Positions 1 through 8,186 of a stretch of 64,000 bases of DNA are shown here, piece after piece. The position numbers were made by a program, and so were the translations under genes. Location: NCBI GenBank assembly GCA_902592615.1, contig CACJFI010000005.1:23957-87956 (forward strand), written 5' to 3'. How positions within the stretch are numbered: position 1 is the first letter of the stretch; every line of letters starts with the position of its first letter. This DNA comes from an uncultured SAR116 cluster alpha proteobacterium (GTDB lineage: Bacteria; Pseudomonadota; Alphaproteobacteria; Puniceispirillales; Marisalimonadaceae). Below the pieces are notes generated by a model, which had not been told where the DNA came from, did not search any database, and saw only the letters and a list, made by a program, of their open reading frames with translations.

Positions 1-408
1 TGGTTCTGTTACACCAAACGCTTGTAATCTTAGAGATCCGTCAGCTATTTTTGGTAAATATTCTTGTTTTTGTTCAGGAGAGCCATGTCTAAGAACGGTT
101 CCCATAGTATACATTTGCGCATGACATGCTGCGGCATTGCATCCTTGATGATGAATTTCTTCTAAAATAACCGAGGCAGCTACCATTCCTAAACCAACAC
201 CTCCATATTCTTCTGGTATAAGGGCTCCTAAAAAACCGGCATCAGTTAGTGCTTTGACAAATTCTGTTGGATAAGCTTGTTCTCTATCAAGTTTTCGCCA
301 ATATTCTCCTTGAAAATCTCCACATAGTTTAGTTACAGAGTCTCTAACCTCTGTTATCATTTCATCATTAGAAACAGAATTTTCTACTTGAATGGTGGTG
401 TCTGGCAT
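1..408 (-). CDS. Acyl-CoA dehydrogenase family protein, N-terminal part (runs off left edge)
   Basis: The minus frame is open from an ATG at 406-408 to the window edge and gives the first 136 residues. They match the N-terminal helical domain and the start of the FAD/substrate domain of acyl-CoA dehydrogenases: PEEYGGVGLG at residues 65-74 and FGVTEP at 131-136, the family's F(A/G)xTEP flavin-contact motif. The start is supported by GAGGA five bases upstream. Such enzymes oxidise acyl-CoA to enoyl-CoA and pass electrons to ETF. The substrate cannot be told because the catalytic half is outside the window. A role in fatty acid, branched-chain or MMPA-CoA (DmdC-type) oxidation is possible. Confidence 0.85.
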   Translation of the reverse strand, partial: MPDTTIQVENSVSNDEMITEVRDSVTKLCGDFQGEYWRKLDREQAYPTEFVKALTDAGFLGALIPEEYGGVGLGMVAASVILEEIHHQGCNAAACHAQMYTMGTVLRHGSPEQKQEYLPKIADGSLRLQAFGVTEP

Positions 409-542
409 ATTGATCCTCAGTTTTACATGAATTTGAATTATATATATATAAATTTATTTATATATTACTAGCTTATTTATATTATTTAATATTAATTTAA
501 ATAACTAAAAATTGATAATCAATAAATACTTTGGAGATTATA

Positions 543-962
543 ATGAAGTTAGAATTCCACCACATTAACTTTGTATCTAAAGATGTAGACAAAATGAATG
601 ATTTTTATAAAAATATTTTATGTATGGATAGCATTCCAATTGAAAATTTTCCCAGAACAGAAGAAACACCTGAAGGTGGATATAGCGGAAAAATAAATTT
701 TGTAACAGAGGGTAAAATACAAATGCATCTAGCTGAAAGGGACTTGAATGTTGCTTTCAAAAACAATCAAACAATTAATCCGGTTGATAAAGGGCATATA
801 GCTTTTAGAACTGATGATATTAAATCTTTTCTTAAAAAATTAAGAGAGAAAAATATTCCATTTTCAGATTACGGAACAACTTTTGCTAAAGAATGGCATC
901 AAGTTTTCTTTCAAGATCCAGAAGGTAATGTGATCGAAGTCCATCAAAAAATTTCACAATAA
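543..962 (+). CDS. VOC superfamily (glyoxalase/bleomycin resistance-like) protein
   Basis: This 139-residue protein has the two beta-alpha-beta-beta-beta modules of the vicinal oxygen chelate fold. Module one starts FHHINFVSKD and module two contains GHIAFRTDDI. The C-terminal FQDPEGNVIEVHQ is the classic VOC ending, with a Glu that usually binds metal. His residues near the starts of both modules are further candidate ligands. A TTG four codons upstream is in frame, but GGAG lies inside that extension six bases before the ATG at 543, so the ATG is chosen. The gene is followed after 5 bases by an MFS transporter, probably in one transcript. The substrate is unknown. Confidence 0.8.
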   Translation: MKLEFHHINFVSKDVDKMNDFYKNILCMDSIPIENFPRTEETPEGGYSGKINFVTEGKIQMHLAERDLNVAFKNNQTINPVDKGHIAFRTDDIKSFLKKLREKNIPFSDYGTTFAKEWHQVFFQDPEGNVIEVHQKISQ

Positions 963-967
963 ATTAG

Positions 968-2203
968 ATGATTAAGGAATGTTTTAAAAATCATGACTTT
1001 AGGGTTCTTTGGGGTGCCGGTGGTATGACTGGTATTGCAAGAGCAATGGAATTTTTAGCTTTAAGTTTGTACGCACTTGAAGAACTTGGGCTTCCATATT
1101 TAGTGACAATAATTTTTGCAGCAAGAATGTTGCCTATGAGTTTATTAGGAATAGTAATAGGGACTGTCTCAGAAAGAATATCACCATTATCATTGATAAA
1201 AATAATTTATTTTCTCTCTAATTTTTTTACTGCAACAAGTGTAATATTAGTCATTACAAATAATTTTAATATTTATTTTGCGTTTCTTCTTGCTTTTGTT
1301 AATGGGATTACCTGGGTTGTAGATCTTGCTGTCAGAAGACGCGTGTTAGCAGATAATATTAAAAAAAATCTTTTAAGCTCGTCATTAGCAATGGAAACAC
1401 TTTCTAATAACGCAACACGGTTGATTGGACCTCTTTTTGCAGGAACACTTTATACTTTTGCAGGTCTCTCAGGTATTTTTTTTCTTCAATTATTGATGTA
1501 TATTTTTGCACTTGGATTAATACTAAGATTTAAAGATAATACAAGTAAAAATTATATTTCAAACTCCCCGAATAAAACAGTTTTAAATATTAAAGAGCAT
1601 TGGGCACATGGCCTTTTAGACGAAATTTTAAAAACTGGTAAAAATGCATATAGTTTAATTAGTTTAAGATTTGTATTAATAACCACTCTAATTTTTAATG
1701 TTTTTGGGTTTCCATTAGTATCGTTAATACCAGTATTAGGTAGAGAAAAACTAGAGTTAACTGAATTTAACATTGGGGTTTTAGCATCTTCAGAAGGTTT
1801 AGGAGCTCTAATAGGTGCTTTACTTATTGCAAACATTTCACCACAAAGATACTTGTCTTTAATATTTATTACAGGTGTGGGAGGTTTCTTTTTAGGTATG
1901 TTTTTGTTTTCTTACTCACCTAATTTATTGTTAGCTTTTGTAAGTTTGACTTTTGGAGGCATCTTTCTTTCAGGATTTAGTACAATGCAAGGCGCATTAG
2001 TGTATCAAGCCTCAACATCATCACGAGGCAATAACTTTGGTGTGTTAGTTACTTGTATTGGAACAGCTCCAATCGGATTATTAAACTTATCATGGATAAT
2101 AACTGAAATCCCAGTTGACCAAACACTTCGTGTTAACGTGTTTGTTGGCCTAACATGTCTTATTGCAACTGGGATTTATTTTTTACTTAAAAAATCTAAA
2201 TGA
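968..2203 (+). CDS. MFS transporter
   Basis: The protein has 411 residues and about 10-12 hydrophobic helices through its length. A short N-terminal segment (MIKECFKNHDFRVLWGAGG) resembles the start of MFS exporters with the 'NxxFRxLW' pattern. The basic loop RRRVLADN after helix 4 is typical of the family. It lies 5 bases after the VOC gene and ends convergent with htpG, leaving 4 bases between the stop codons. A polytopic inner-membrane exporter is the best guess, and the transported compound cannot be inferred. Confidence 0.8.
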   Translation: MIKECFKNHDFRVLWGAGGMTGIARAMEFLALSLYALEELGLPYLVTIIFAARMLPMSLLGIVIGTVSERISPLSLIKIIYFLSNFFTATSVILVITNNFNIYFAFLLAFVNGITWVVDLAVRRRVLADNIKKNLLSSSLAMETLSNNATRLIGPLFAGTLYTFAGLSGIFFLQLLMYIFALGLILRFKDNTSKNYISNSPNKTVLNIKEHWAHGLLDEILKTGKNAYSLISLRFVLITTLIFNVFGFPLVSLIPVLGREKLELTEFNIGVLASSEGLGALIGALLIANISPQRYLSLIFITGVGGFFLGMFLFSYSPNLLLAFVSLTFGGIFLSGFSTMQGALVYQASTSSRGNNFGVLVTCIGTAPIGLLNLSWIITEIPVDQTLRVNVFVGLTCLIATGIYFLLKKSK

Positions 2204-2207
2204 GTAT

Positions 2208-4106
2208 TTAATTAGGTATAGCTTTTAATAAAAATTGGTTCATTATTTTACTAAATTTTGCTGGATCAGCAGGCATCTTACCTTCCATTAGTCTAGCTTG
2301 TTCAAATAAAAGTGTTCCAGCATCACTGACTAAGTCATTACTCTCTTTTTTAGCAAGAAGAGATTTCATATTTTTGATTAAAGAATGATCTCCATTAATT
2401 TCTAATATTCTTGGGGCTCCTTTATAGTTAGAGTCTCTTTGAGCCATTAATTGTTCCATGGCTATATCCATATCACCCTCGTCTGCTACTAGACATACCG
2501 GACTATCTGTCAATTTAGAGGATAACCTTATGTCTTTGACTTGATCTCCCAAAACAACTTTTAGTTGAGCGATTAAATCTACATACTCTTTGTCTTGTTT
2601 ATCTTTATCATCATTAGACTTATTTTTTTTATCTTTATTTTTTGAGTCTAATTCATCTAAATTTATTTTGCCTTGGGTGATTGATGTAAACTTCTTTTCT
2701 TTAAAAGATCCAACCATTGGTAACCAAAATTGATCTATTGCATCTGTCATTATTAGCACTGGTATGTTTTTTGATTTAAAACCTTCTAAATGTGGGCTAG
2801 CTAATGCTTGAGCGCTTGTTTCAGCTGAAATATAATAAATTTCTTTCTGTGTATCAGGCATTTTTTCTAAATATTGTGATAGAGATATTGGATCTTCACT
2901 TTCATTAGTCGAAAATCTACATAAGTCTAACAATGTTTCTTTTCTTTCTGCATCCTCATATAAACCTTCTTTAAGAACGGCTCCATATTCTTTCCAGAAG
3001 TTCTTATAACCATCCAAATCTTTTTCACTAACTTTTTTAAGCTCTCTTAAAATTTTACCAACTAAAGATTTGCTAATTTTTGCAACAGCAGGATTATTTT
3101 GAAGCATTTCTCTACTAACATTCAAATCTATGTCTTGCGTATCAACAAGTCCTTTTATAAATCTTAGATAACTAGGTATCAATGCATCGCATTTATCAGT
3201 TATGAAAACTCTATTAATATATAATTTTAAAGATGATTTTCTATCAGGATTAAATAAATCAAAAGGTCTAGTAGATGGTATACAAATAAGATTAGTATAA
3301 CTAATTGTTCCTTCTGTATTATTATGCATTGTTAGGAGTGGCTTTCCAAATCCTGCACCTATATGAGAGAAAAATTCTTGATATTGTTCATCTTTAATTT
3401 CTTTAGCAGGACGAGTCCAAAGGGCAGAAGCTTCATTTAATGTTTTAATTTCAGAGTCTTTTTTATCTTTTTGGCTTAATTTTACAGGATAAGAAATATG
3501 ATCCGAATACTTCCTTACAATAAATTGAAGTCTAGTTTCTTCCAGAAACTCTTTTGCATCTTTTTTAAGTTTTAATAAAATAGATGTTCCAAAATTATCT
3601 TTGTCAGCTTTAACTAAATTAAAACCAGTTTTACCATCTGAAGACCACTTCCAAGCTTGGCTGTCTCCTACTTTCTTAGATATTACTTCAACGTCGTCAG
3701 CTACCATAAATGAAGCATAAAAACCTACACCAAATTGACCAATCATTGACATGTCAGTTTTTTTATCTTTATTGCTTTTTGAAATTTGTTCTAAAAAAGC
3801 TTTTGTTCCTGACCTTGCTATTGTTCCTAATGATGACTTAAGGTCTTCCTCATTCATACCTATACCATTATCAGAAATAGTTAGAGTTTTTTCTTTATTA
3901 TCCAATTCTATTATTACTTCTGGGGTTTCTGATGAGTTAGCAATTTTTTTATCTGTTAAACCAAGATATTTTCTTTTATCTAGCGCATCTGAAGCGTTTG
4001 AAATCAACTCACGCAAAAATATTTCTCTTTCTGAGTACAATGAATTAATGACTATATCTAGAATTTTTCCAGTATCAGCTTCAAATTTGTTGTTCATATT
4101 GGTCAT
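2208..4106 (-). CDS. htpG: Chaperone HtpG (Hsp90)
   Basis: The 632 residues match full-length bacterial Hsp90. The N-terminal GHKL ATPase shows RELISNASDALDK (catalytic Glu near residue 34), DNGIGM and GQFGVGFYASFMVAD. The middle domain carries LYINRVFI and the conserved LNVSREMLQ segment. The C-terminal dimerisation domain ends in the last 100 residues. A lysine/asparagine/aspartate-rich insert (about residues 490-505) links middle and C-terminal domains. The start has AAGG eight bases upstream. A heat-shock-like promoter candidate lies at 4141-4169. Cytosolic chaperone. Confidence 0.97.
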   Translation of the reverse strand: MTNMNNKFEADTGKILDIVINSLYSEREIFLRELISNASDALDKRKYLGLTDKKIANSSETPEVIIELDNKEKTLTISDNGIGMNEEDLKSSLGTIARSGTKAFLEQISKSNKDKKTDMSMIGQFGVGFYASFMVADDVEVISKKVGDSQAWKWSSDGKTGFNLVKADKDNFGTSILLKLKKDAKEFLEETRLQFIVRKYSDHISYPVKLSQKDKKDSEIKTLNEASALWTRPAKEIKDEQYQEFFSHIGAGFGKPLLTMHNNTEGTISYTNLICIPSTRPFDLFNPDRKSSLKLYINRVFITDKCDALIPSYLRFIKGLVDTQDIDLNVSREMLQNNPAVAKISKSLVGKILRELKKVSEKDLDGYKNFWKEYGAVLKEGLYEDAERKETLLDLCRFSTNESEDPISLSQYLEKMPDTQKEIYYISAETSAQALASPHLEGFKSKNIPVLIMTDAIDQFWLPMVGSFKEKKFTSITQGKINLDELDSKNKDKKNKSNDDKDKQDKEYVDLIAQLKVVLGDQVKDIRLSSKLTDSPVCLVADEGDMDIAMEQLMAQRDSNYKGAPRILEINGDHSLIKNMKSLLAKKESNDLVSDAGTLLFEQARLMEGKMPADPAKFSKIMNQFLLKAIPN

Positions 4107-4140
4107 AGAAATTACCTTAATTTTTGTTAATTTATATTGT

Positions 4141-4169
4141 AAATTGGTAATTAAAACTAGTTTTTCAAG
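4141..4169 (-). promoter_or_regulatory. Candidate sigma-32 (RpoH) promoter of htpG
   Basis: On the minus strand, CTTG (4166-4169) is followed after 18 bases by CCAATTT (4141-4147), about 35 bases before the htpG start codon. Alphaproteobacterial RpoH promoters are usually described as CTTG with 17-18 bases to CYTATnT. The -10 is imperfect, so this is a suggestion supported mainly by its position before a heat-shock gene. Confidence 0.35.
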
Positions 4170-4266
4170 AGTAAAATTTATATTTTTGATTTTATTAAAA
4201 TCTTTTAATTTACTAATAAAAATAATCGTAAATTAGTTCGAAAAATACTATTCTGAATTTGGATTG

Positions 4267-5043
4267 TTATTGAGAATAATCAGACTTTTCTTGATCAAGA
4301 ATAAGTTTTATCTCTCTCAAAAAAGCAGTTCCAGCAGGATTAGGATATTCTTCATTTTCTAATTCCTGAGCAGTTTTCTCAGCAATAACATCATCTAATA
4401 TGCTTAGTGTTTTTCCAGTTTGAAGAGCTTGCACATATATTTTAGCTGCTCTTTCAAAATAAAATAGTCTATTGAAAGTTTCAGCAACATTTTGCCCAAA
4501 TATTAATATTCCGTGATTGCCCATTATAAAGGTATGTTTTTTCGGGTCAGAAAGTAAGTCTGCGCATCTTTTACCCTCTTCTTCAAAAGCCAGTCCCCCA
4601 TAGTTTTTGTCTACTACTTGTCTGTTGAAAAACATAGATGCAACTTGATTAATTGGAGGTAAGATACATTCATCAATAGAAGCTAAAGTCGTTGCATAAA
4701 CAGAGTGAACATGCATTATGCATTTTGCGTGTGGACATAATTTATGAATAGCTCCATGTAATCCCCATGCTGTTGCATCTGGTGGATTATCTCCTAAAAG
4801 AACTGACTTATCATCAACATTTAATAATAGTAAATCAGAAGCCTTAATTCTTGAGAAATGCCACATATTTGGGTTCATTAAAAATTGAGTGCCTTCTGGA
4901 TTTACTGCAAGACTGAAGTGATTAGCTACTGCTTCATGCAAGTTACTTCTTTCTGCCCATCTAAATGCAGCGGCCAAATCTTTTCGTTCTTCAAAATAAT
5001 TATCATTTGATAAATGATTTTCTGTAAGTTTTATTTCGTCCAT
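4267..5043 (-). CDS. Class II aldolase/adducin family protein
   Basis: The protein has 258 residues from the chosen ATG at 5041-5043. An upstream in-frame start would add 22 residues unlike the family and run close to the divergent SMR gene. The sequence shows the class II aldolase zinc site: HGAIHKLCPHAKCIMHVHS carries the HxH pair, and GNHGILIFG supplies the third His. Family members include fuculose-phosphate aldolase, ribulose-phosphate epimerase and many uncharacterised decarboxylase-like enzymes; the substrate here is unknown. It is a single gene divergent from the SMR gene, with 85 bases between starts. Confidence 0.85.
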   Translation of the reverse strand: MDEIKLTENHLSNDNYFEERKDLAAAFRWAERSNLHEAVANHFSLAVNPEGTQFLMNPNMWHFSRIKASDLLLLNVDDKSVLLGDNPPDATAWGLHGAIHKLCPHAKCIMHVHSVYATTLASIDECILPPINQVASMFFNRQVVDKNYGGLAFEEEGKRCADLLSDPKKHTFIMGNHGILIFGQNVAETFNRLFYFERAAKIYVQALQTGKTLSILDDVIAEKTAQELENEEYPNPAGTAFLREIKLILDQEKSDYSQ

Positions 5044-5128
5044 TTTATTACACCATAAAATTTTTAATTCTCTCATATTGTATTTGAAAAAGTCAAATAG
5101 TATAAACAAATTAAATAAAGGAATACAT

Positions 5129-5458
5129 ATGGGATATTTTTATCTTTTAATCGCAATTATTGGTGAGGTAATTGGCACCACTCATCTAAAGAGTACAAAT
5201 AATTTCACGGAGTTATTACCTACCACCTATGTTGTATTAGGTTTTGCAACAGCTTTTTATTTTATGATGCTTGCTATGAAAACCATTCCTATTGCTATAG
5301 CATATTCAATTTGGGCAGCTATTGGAATTTCTGCAATAACAATTTTAGGCGCATTAAAATATAAAGAAGTACCAGATTTATTGGCTATTTTAGGTCTAGG
5401 CCTTATTATTCTTGGAGTAATATTATTGGTTTTTTATAGTAAAATGGGTGCAAATTAA
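5129..5458 (+). CDS. Small multidrug resistance (SMR) family efflux protein
   Basis: The protein has 109 residues and four hydrophobic helices, the usual SMR length. Helix 1 carries the essential membrane-embedded Glu in IIGEVIGTTHLK (Glu13), matching EmrE Glu14. Helix 3 contains IAYSIWAAIGI, close to the EmrE signature IAYAIWSGVGI. The start is the ATG at 5129 preceded by AAAGGAA. An in-frame extension to 5078 would overlap the opposite promoter region and lacks homology. Members export cationic drugs, guanidinium or osmolytes by proton antiport as dimers. EmrE/EbrB-like specificity is more likely than SugE, but this is not certain. Confidence 0.9.
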   Translation: MGYFYLLIAIIGEVIGTTHLKSTNNFTELLPTTYVVLGFATAFYFMMLAMKTIPIAIAYSIWAAIGISAITILGALKYKEVPDLLAILGLGLIILGVILLVFYSKMGAN

Positions 5459-6867
5459 AAATGTATCGCTTTGGAGTAGGTTGCTAAAGCAGCTTCTTTG
5501 ACTGCCTCATTTACCGTAGGATGTCCGTGGCAAATTCTAGCTACATCCTCAGACGACGCACCAAATCCCATTGCAATAGATAACTCGTGTATTACAGTTC
5601 CTGCCTCATGGCCAATCATGTGGGCCCCTAGTATCTTATCTGTAGATTTATCTGAGAGAATCTTCACCATACCATCAGTATGACTAATAGCTTTAGCTCT
5701 ACTATTAGCCATTAGAGGAAATGTTCCTTTATTATAAGAAATACCCTCTGCTTTCAATTCTTCTTCTGTCTTGCCAATAACAGCCACTTCAGGTGAAGTA
5801 TAAATGATACCTGGCACAAGATTGTAATCAACGTGGCCAGCTTCCCCATTCATTATCTCCACAGCTGCCACACCATCTTCTTCTGCTTTGTGAGCTAACA
5901 TTGGTCCCTTAATTACATCACCAATTGCATAAATGTTTGATACTGAAGTTTGAAAATTTTCATTTGTTTCTATAAATCCATGCTTGTCTATTTTCAAATT
6001 TAATTTTTCTAAACCCAATCCATTAGTGTTTGGTTTTCTTCCAACGGATACCAGTGCTACATCTGCATCTAGTTCATTATGTGTATTGTTATTAATATCT
6101 TTAACAGAGAGCAATACTTTGTCATTTATGATTTTCGCTTTTTCAACCGAATGAGCTAATTTAAATTTAACACCTTGTTTTTGAAGTATTTTCATAAAAT
6201 TGTTAGCTATTTCATCATCTATACCTGGTAAAATTCTAGGCAGAAATTCTACCACCTCGACTTCCGCACCAAGCCTTCTCCACACAGTACCCATTTCAAG
6301 TCCAATTATGCCAGCACCAATGACTATCATTTTCTCTGGAACCTTATCCAATTCTAAAGCGCCAGTTGATGTTACAATTTTTTTCTCATCTACATTTATA
6401 TTTGTAAGATTTGTAGCTTCAGATCCTGTGGCAATAATAATTTTATCTGCTTTTATTATTTCAGTTTTTTCATTATTAATAATTTCAATTTCATTGGGAG
6501 ATAAAATTTTTGCAGCACCAATATATTTAGTAACTTTATTTTTTTTAAACAGGAAATCTATTCCTTTTGTTAGCTCATCTACAATACCCAATTTCTTTTT
6601 AAGTAATTTTGGCAGGTCAAGGCTTACTTCCTTGTATTTGATACCCCATTCATCGTTACCATTGGATTTGATTGAATTTTCATATTGTTCTGAAGCATGT
6701 AATAATGCTTTAGATGGTATACATCCAACATTCAAACATGTTCCACCTAGAGTTTTTCGTTTTTCTATACATGCAACTCTCATACCTTTTTGAGCAGCGA
6801 CAATAGCAGCAACATAACCTCCAGGGCCTGCGCCAATTACAACAAGATCAAATTTTTTATCAGACAT
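5455..6867 (-). CDS. lpdA: Dihydrolipoyl dehydrogenase (E3)
   Basis: The 470 residues are full length for E3. The N-terminal FAD dinucleotide fold is IGAGPGGYVAA (11-21). The redox disulfide motif GGTCLNVGCIPSK has Cys44 and Cys49. A second Rossmann fold (VIGAGIIGLEMG) binds NAD, and CHGHPTVNEA near the C-terminus carries the catalytic His-Glu pair. It reoxidises dihydrolipoyl groups of 2-oxo acid dehydrogenases. It is the last gene of the sucCDAB-lpd set, 21 bases after the E2 gene, so this copy most likely serves 2-oxoglutarate dehydrogenase. Its stop overlaps the end of the convergent SMR gene. Confidence 0.97.
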   Translation of the reverse strand: MSDKKFDLVVIGAGPGGYVAAIVAAQKGMRVACIEKRKTLGGTCLNVGCIPSKALLHASEQYENSIKSNGNDEWGIKYKEVSLDLPKLLKKKLGIVDELTKGIDFLFKKNKVTKYIGAAKILSPNEIEIINNEKTEIIKADKIIIATGSEATNLTNINVDEKKIVTSTGALELDKVPEKMIVIGAGIIGLEMGTVWRRLGAEVEVVEFLPRILPGIDDEIANNFMKILQKQGVKFKLAHSVEKAKIINDKVLLSVKDINNNTHNELDADVALVSVGRKPNTNGLGLEKLNLKIDKHGFIETNENFQTSVSNIYAIGDVIKGPMLAHKAEEDGVAAVEIMNGEAGHVDYNLVPGIIYTSPEVAVIGKTEEELKAEGISYNKGTFPLMANSRAKAISHTDGMVKILSDKSTDKILGAHMIGHEAGTVIHELSIAMGFGASSEDVARICHGHPTVNEAVKEAALATYSKAIHF

Positions 6868-6888
6868 TAAACACCTTCAACTTAAAAA

Positions 6889-8178
6889 CTATGCACCTAC
6901 TACGAGACGTCTTGGATCTTCTATTATTTCTTTTATCCTAACTAAAAAAGAGACGGCTTCACGACCATCAATTATTCTATGATCGTATGAAAGCGCTAGA
7001 TACATCATTGGTCTTATCTCAATATTATCATCTATTGCAACTGGTCTTTTTTGGATTTTGTGCATTCCTAAAATACCAGATTGAGGTGGATTTAATATTG
7101 GTGAAGACATCAATGATCCATAGACACCACCATTAGAGATAGTAAAAGTTCCACCTGCCATGTCAGACATAGCTAAATTACCTTCTTTTGCTCTTTTACC
7201 AAATTCAGCGATTGTTGCTTCAGTTTCACCAAAAGACATTTTGTCTGCATTTTTTAGAACAGGAACGACCAAACCTTGAGATGTACCAACAGCAACACCT
7301 ATATTATAATAATTCTTATAAATAATATCATTGCCATCTATTTCAGCATTCACAGCTGGAAATTCACTCAAAGCGTCTATAGATGCTTTAACAAAAAAGC
7401 TCATATAACCAAGTCTTACACCATTCTTCTTTTCAAAACTTTCTTGGTAATTCTTACGCATCTCCATTAGCGCTGACATATCAACTTCATTGTACGTTGT
7501 TAACATTGCAGCAGTATTCTGAGCTTCTTTTAATCTCCTTGCTATAGCTTGACGAAGACGAGACATAGGAATTCTCTCTTCAAGATTAACATTATCTTCA
7601 TTTTGACTGTTTTCTGTTACTTGATTATTAGATTTAACTTCAAGTTTATTTGTAATTGGTTTTTCTTTTTCTACATCTTCAACTTCTACTTCTTCAGAAA
7701 CTTCTTCCTTTTTGTCTTGTTTTTCTCCAGCAATTATTGTCCCTAATAAAGCTCCAACTTCTACTGTGTCTCCTTCAGAAACAAGGGTGTTTTCTAATAT
7801 TCCTGAAATAGAAGCAGGTACTTCTAGGGTTACCTTATCTGTTTCTAATTCTACAATTGGATCGTCAACTTCAACATAGTCACCTTGTTTCTTTATCCAT
7901 TTGGAAACAGTTGCCTCTACAACAGATTCTCCTAAAACTGGTACCAAGACATCCATACCATTTTCCTTTCCTTTAAGAATATTTTTATTGGGTTTAGAAG
8001 TTTCTTCTTCTAATTTATTATTTTTAATCAAGTTTAAGTGAAGAAGAACATCCCCTTTTGTTACTCTTCCATCAACACCCGTACCAATTATAGTATTTAT
8101 ATCTATTTTTTTTTCTTCTATAAGCTTTGCAGCAGAGGGCATTGCAAGCTTTTGAATAATTTTATTTTTATTATTCAT
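6889..8178 (-). CDS. sucB: Dihydrolipoyl succinyltransferase (E2 of 2-oxoglutarate dehydrogenase), permuted domain order
   Basis: The 429-residue protein transfers succinyl groups from lipoate to CoA. The C-terminal acyltransferase domain (about 200-429) ends with SYDHRIIDG, giving catalytic His400 and Asp404. The lipoyl domain (about 75-148) has the lipoylation site ETDKVTLEV at Lys115. The peripheral subunit-binding domain is at the N-terminus (about 11-49), with AMPSAAKLI and [17 protein letters not shown]. The normal order is lipoyl, binding, catalytic; here the binding domain comes first, and the acidic linker at 150-199 has no second copy. Met75 aligns with the usual E2 start. The gene sits between sucA and lpd, as expected. 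Confidence 0.95.
   Translation of the reverse strand: MNNKNKIIQKLAMPSAAKLIEEKKIDINTIIGTGVDGRVTKGDVLLHLNLIKNNKLEEETSKPNKNILKGKENGMDVLVPVLGESVVEATVSKWIKKQGDYVEVDDPIVELETDKVTLEVPASISGILENTLVSEGDTVEVGALLGTIIAGEKQDKKEEVSEEVEVEDVEKEKPITNKLEVKSNNQVTENSQNEDNVNLEERIPMSRLRQAIARRLKEAQNTAAMLTTYNEVDMSALMEMRKNYQESFEKKNGVRLGYMSFFVKASIDALSEFPAVNAEIDGNDIIYKNYYNIGVAVGTSQGLVVPVLKNADKMSFGETEATIAEFGKRAKEGNLAMSDMAGGTFTISNGGVYGSLMSSPILNPPQSGILGMHKIQKRPVAIDDNIEIRPMMYLALSYDHRIIDGREAVSFLVRIKEIIEDPRRLVVGA
7954..7972 (-). promoter_or_regulatory. Shine-Dalgarno-like sequence and internal start candidate inside sucB
   Basis: Just before codon Met75 (ATG at 7954-7956, minus strand) the coding sequence reads AAGGAAAGGA and then seven bases to the ATG. 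This is at least as good as the ribosome binding sites of its neighbours. Met75 begins [11 protein letters not shown], which is how ordinary E2o proteins start. It may be a relic of the ancestral start or a working internal start giving a 355-residue E2 without the binding domain. Confidence 0.4.
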
Positions 8179-8186
8179 TAAATTAT

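Noticed and set aside
3751..4236. Plus-strand 161-codon frame opposite htpG
   Set aside because: It is a shadow of the htpG reading frame, with no RBS and a hydrophobic composition typical of antisense AT-rich frames.
6200..6793. Plus-strand 197-codon frame opposite lpdA
   Set aside because: Antisense shadow of a clear, full-length conserved gene, without its own start signals.
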